Below are positions 60,933-64,000 of a stretch of 64,000 bases of DNA, in pieces (positions within the stretch are counted from its first letter, which is position 1; every line of letters begins with the position of its first letter). A program made the position numbers and the translations under genes. The notes under the pieces were generated by a model. That model ran no database searches, was not told the DNA's origin, and saw only the letters and a program-made list of their open reading frames with translations. The stretch is from Pseudomonas oryzihabitans (lineage in GTDB: Bacteria > Pseudomonadota > Gammaproteobacteria > Pseudomonadales > Pseudomonadaceae): contig NZ_CP021645.1 of assembly GCF_006384975.1 (NCBI RefSeq), positions 434,001 to 498,000 of the forward strand. The letters run 5' to 3'.

Positions 60933-62225
60933 CTACTCCAGGAAGAGGGTGGCGGGTTGTTCGAGCAGCTGGCGCACGGCCTGGATGAAACTGGCGGCGT
61001 CCTGCCCATCGATCAGCCGGTGGTCGAAGGAGGCGGAGAGATTCATCAGCTTGCGCGGCACCACTAGCCCATTACGGAAGGCCGGGCGCTCGACGATGCG
61101 GTTGACGCCGATGATGGCCACCTCGGGATGGTTGATGATGGGCGTGGAAGCGATGCCGCCCAGCGGACCGAGGCTGCTGATGGTCAGGGTGGAACCGCCC
61201 AGTTCATCACGACTGGCCTTGCCGCCGCGCACCGCGGTGGCAAGGCGCGCCACCTCCTGGGCACAGCCCCAGAGATCCAGCGCCTCGGCGTGGCGGACCA
61301 CCGGCACCGCCAGGCCCTGGTCGCCCTGGGTGGCGATGCCCAGGTGCACCGCGCCATAGCGCGTCACCGTGCTGCTTTCCTCGTCGAAGCGCGCATTCAT
61401 CTGCGGGAAATCCCGCACCGCTACCACCAAAGCCCGCGCCAGGAAGGGCAGCAGGGTGAGATGGGCACGACGCCCCTGCCAGCGCTGGTTGAGGCTGGCT
61501 CTCAAGGCTTCCAGTTCGGTGACATCCAGCTCTTCCACATAGGTGAAGTGGGGTATATGGCGCTTGGCCGTCTGCATCTTCTCGGCGATCTTGCGCCTCA
61601 AGCCGATCAGCGGAATGCGTTCCTCGCCAGTGCGTTTGGCCAGCCCATTGCCGCCGGTGGCCGGCGGCAGGCCGGCGTCGCGCTGCTGCACATAGGCGTC
61701 CAGATCGCCATGCAGGATACGGCCGCCCTGGCCGCTGCCGGTGACGAATCGCAACTCGATACCCAGGTCCCAGGCGTGCTGGCGCACCGCCGGGGAGGCC
61801 AGCGGCGGGCTGCCGGGGGCCGGGCGGGAAGCCGGTCGGTCGTCGTCGCGCTGGGCTGCGGGCGCGGGGTGCGACGGGACGGCGGACGGTATCGGCTCAG
61901 GCTTGGGCGCTTCCGCCTTGGGTGCCGGTGCGGGAGTTGACTCCGCGGGTGCAGGGCGACTGGCCTCACGCTGGTTGCCGTCGCCGGCCACTTCCAGGCG
62001 GATCAACTCGGCGCCGACCGCCAGCACCTGGCCGGGCTCGCCGCCGAGGGCGAGCACCCGGCCCACCACCGGCGAGGGAATCTCCACCATGGCCTTGTCG
62101 GTCATGACATCGGCGAGGGTCTGGTCTTCGCTGACCTCGTCGCCCACCGCCACGTACCACTTGACCAGTTCCACCTCGGCGATGCCTTCACCGATGTCCG
62201 GCATCTTGATGACATGGGTACCCAT
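60933..62225 (-). CDS. bkdB: Branched-chain 2-oxoacid dehydrogenase E2 (dihydrolipoyl transacylase)
   Basis: 430 residues. The lipoyl domain is residues 1-80 ([20 protein letters not shown]; lipoylated Lys in [12 protein letters not shown]). After an Ala/Pro-rich linker comes the E1/E3-binding domain ([29 protein letters not shown]), about 148-185. The catalytic domain ends with [19 protein letters not shown], carrying HXXXDG. ATG 62225 lies 1 bp after the bkdA2 stop with GGAGG 8-12 nt upstream; the frame to 62300 is inside bkdA2. It transfers branched acyl groups to CoA. Confidence 0.94.
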   Translation of the reverse strand: MGTHVIKMPDIGEGIAEVELVKWYVAVGDEVSEDQTLADVMTDKAMVEIPSPVVGRVLALGGEPGQVLAVGAELIRLEVAGDGNQREASRPAPAESTPAPAPKAEAPKPEPIPSAVPSHPAPAAQRDDDRPASRPAPGSPPLASPAVRQHAWDLGIELRFVTGSGQGGRILHGDLDAYVQQRDAGLPPATGGNGLAKRTGEERIPLIGLRRKIAEKMQTAKRHIPHFTYVEELDVTELEALRASLNQRWQGRRAHLTLLPFLARALVVAVRDFPQMNARFDEESSTVTRYGAVHLGIATQGDQGLAVPVVRHAEALDLWGCAQEVARLATAVRGGKASRDELGGSTLTISSLGPLGGIASTPIINHPEVAIIGVNRIVERPAFRNGLVVPRKLMNLSASFDHRLIDGQDAASFIQAVRQLLEQPATLFLE

Positions 62226-62226
62226 C

Positions 62227-63285
62227 TCAGACCTCCATCGCGCGCTTGAGCGCGGCGCCGACCCGCGCCGGACCGGGGAAGTAGTCCCACTCCTGGGCAT
62301 GGGGATAGGGCGTGTCCCAACCGGTAACCCGTTCTATGGGTGCCTCCAGGCGATGGAAACAGTGCTCCTGCATCAGGGACACCAGCTCGGCGCCATAGCC
62401 ACAGGTGCGGGTGGCTTCGTGGACCACCACGCAGCGGCCGGTCTTGTTCACCGAGTCGGTGAGGGTCTGCAGGTCCAGCGGCCAGAGACTGCGGATGTCG
62501 ATCACCTCGGCGTCGATGCCGGTCTCGGCGGCCGCTGCCAGGGCCACCCAGACAGTGGTGCCATAGGTCAGCACCGTGACCTGCTTGCCCGGGCGCACCA
62601 CGGCGGCGCGCTCCAGCTCGACCCGGTAGTAGCCGTCCGGTACGGCGCTGGCGGGATGCCCCGACCAGGGCGTCACCGGGCGGTCGTGGTGGCCGTCGAA
62701 GGGGCCGTTGTAGAGGCGCTTGGGTTCGAGAAAGATCACCGGGTCGTCGCTTTCGATGGCGGCGATCAGCAGGCCCTTGGCGTCGTAGGGGTTGGACGGC
62801 ATCACGGTGCGCAGGCCGCAGACCTGGGTGAACATGGCCTCGGGGCTCTGGCTGTGGGTCTGGCCGCCGTAGATGCCGCCGCCGCAGGGCATGCGGAACA
62901 CCAGCGGTGCGGTGAATTGGCCCACCGAGCGATAGCGCAGGCGTGCCGCTTCGGAGACGATCTGGTCGATGGCCGGATAGACGTAGTCGGCGAACTGGAT
63001 CTCCGCCACCGGCCGCAATCCATAGGCGCCCATGCCCACCGCGGCGCCGGCGATGCCGTTTTCCGAGATGGGCGCATCGAACACCCGCGCGGCGCCATAC
63101 TTGGCCTGCAGGCCCTCGGTGCAGCGAAAGACGCCGCCGAAGTAGCCGACGTCTTCGCCGAACACCACCACGTTGCTGTCGCGTTCGAGCATCACGTCCA
63201 GCCCCGAGCGGATGGCCTGGATCATGGTCAGGGTGCTGCGGCTGCCGGCCTGGGTCGGCAGGTCGGTTTCCTGTTGTACGGTCAT
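62227..63285 (-). CDS. bkdA2: Branched-chain 2-oxoacid dehydrogenase E1 beta subunit
   Basis: 352 residues. It has the transketolase-like fold: MIQAIRSGLDVMLERDSNVV, GEDVGYFGGVFRCTEGL, ENGIAGAAVGMGAYGLRPV and the C-terminal swivel domain (VTVLTYGTTVWVALAAAAET, VIDIRSLWPLD). It pairs with BkdA1 in an alpha2beta2 E1 that decarboxylates the 2-oxoacids of Val, Leu and Ile. ATG 63285 is 4 bp after the bkdA1 stop; an extension to 63399 is inside bkdA1. Confidence 0.94.
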   Translation of the reverse strand: MTVQQETDLPTQAGSRSTLTMIQAIRSGLDVMLERDSNVVVFGEDVGYFGGVFRCTEGLQAKYGAARVFDAPISENGIAGAAVGMGAYGLRPVAEIQFADYVYPAIDQIVSEAARLRYRSVGQFTAPLVFRMPCGGGIYGGQTHSQSPEAMFTQVCGLRTVMPSNPYDAKGLLIAAIESDDPVIFLEPKRLYNGPFDGHHDRPVTPWSGHPASAVPDGYYRVELERAAVVRPGKQVTVLTYGTTVWVALAAAAETGIDAEVIDIRSLWPLDLQTLTDSVNKTGRCVVVHEATRTCGYGAELVSLMQEHCFHRLEAPIERVTGWDTPYPHAQEWDYFPGPARVGAALKRAMEV

Positions 63286-63289
63286 GGCA

Positions 63290-64000
<711 letters not shown>

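Overview
The window is GC-rich gammaproteobacterial chromosome and almost certainly Pseudomonas. Two stretches follow a gene order I recall from P. aeruginosa PAO1: FKBP isomerase / EAL-GGDEF / prc / quinone reductase / ABC operon / GntR / apeB / rluA / minEDC / acyltransferase / patatin / betX, and the bkd operon. The species is not decidable by eye; a lineage near P. oryzihabitans is only a guess. No phage, integrase, complete IS, rRNA or CRISPR array was seen. The window is ordinary core chromosome with several accessory inserts and two small transposon-like (MITE) elements.

Layout. 1-7.5 kb: end of hrpA, a Mut7-C protein, a DUF1206 membrane protein, a Gre-like factor, a TerC operon, an NTF2-fold protein next to a 43-bp perfect palindrome, and a DUF6482 protein. 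6.6-12.1 kb: a LysR regulator divergent from a five-gene amino-acid-type ABC operon that also encodes an argininosuccinate-lyase-like enzyme. 12.1-16.9 kb: a MITE sitting exactly at the stop codons of two convergent genes, then an AttEFGH-like ABC/lipocalin operon. 17.1-24.0 kb: FKBP isomerase, YkvA pair, EAL-CBS-GGDEF protein, Prc protease and quinone oxidoreductase. 24.2-30.2 kb: a six-gene, translationally coupled operon (binding protein, alkaline-phosphatase-superfamily hydrolase, two permeases, ATPase, HAD phosphatase) with a divergent GntR/UTRA regulator and candidate operators; this looks like uptake and two-step hydrolysis of an organophosphorus compound. 30.2-40.3 kb: apeB, a methyltransferase, rluA, minCDE, a lipid A-type acyltransferase, patatin, MlaA with an overlapping hydrolase, and the orphan betaine-binding protein BetX. 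40.3-43.3 kb: a nested bidirectional terminator, folD, a tRNA-Arg/His/Leu operon with a strong promoter, and small membrane-protein genes.

43.5-51.9 kb is a sensory block. It holds a TSUP permease, a soluble chemoreceptor with five tandem PAS domains, a triple-CheW protein translationally coupled to it, a BdlA-like two-PAS chemoreceptor, a histidine phosphatase, a GAF protein with a degenerate histidine-kinase module, and a 27-residue membrane peptide. This block and the organophosphorus operon are the best candidates for systems deserving a closer look.

52.3-64 kb is catabolic: a dehydrogenase/thiolase/enoyl-CoA hydratase trio, a second MITE just upstream of a LysR gene, an MFS symporter coupled to an amidohydrolase with a SnoaL-like protein, and the branched-chain 2-oxoacid dehydrogenase operon bkdA1-bkdA2-bkdB-lpdV, cut by the window end.
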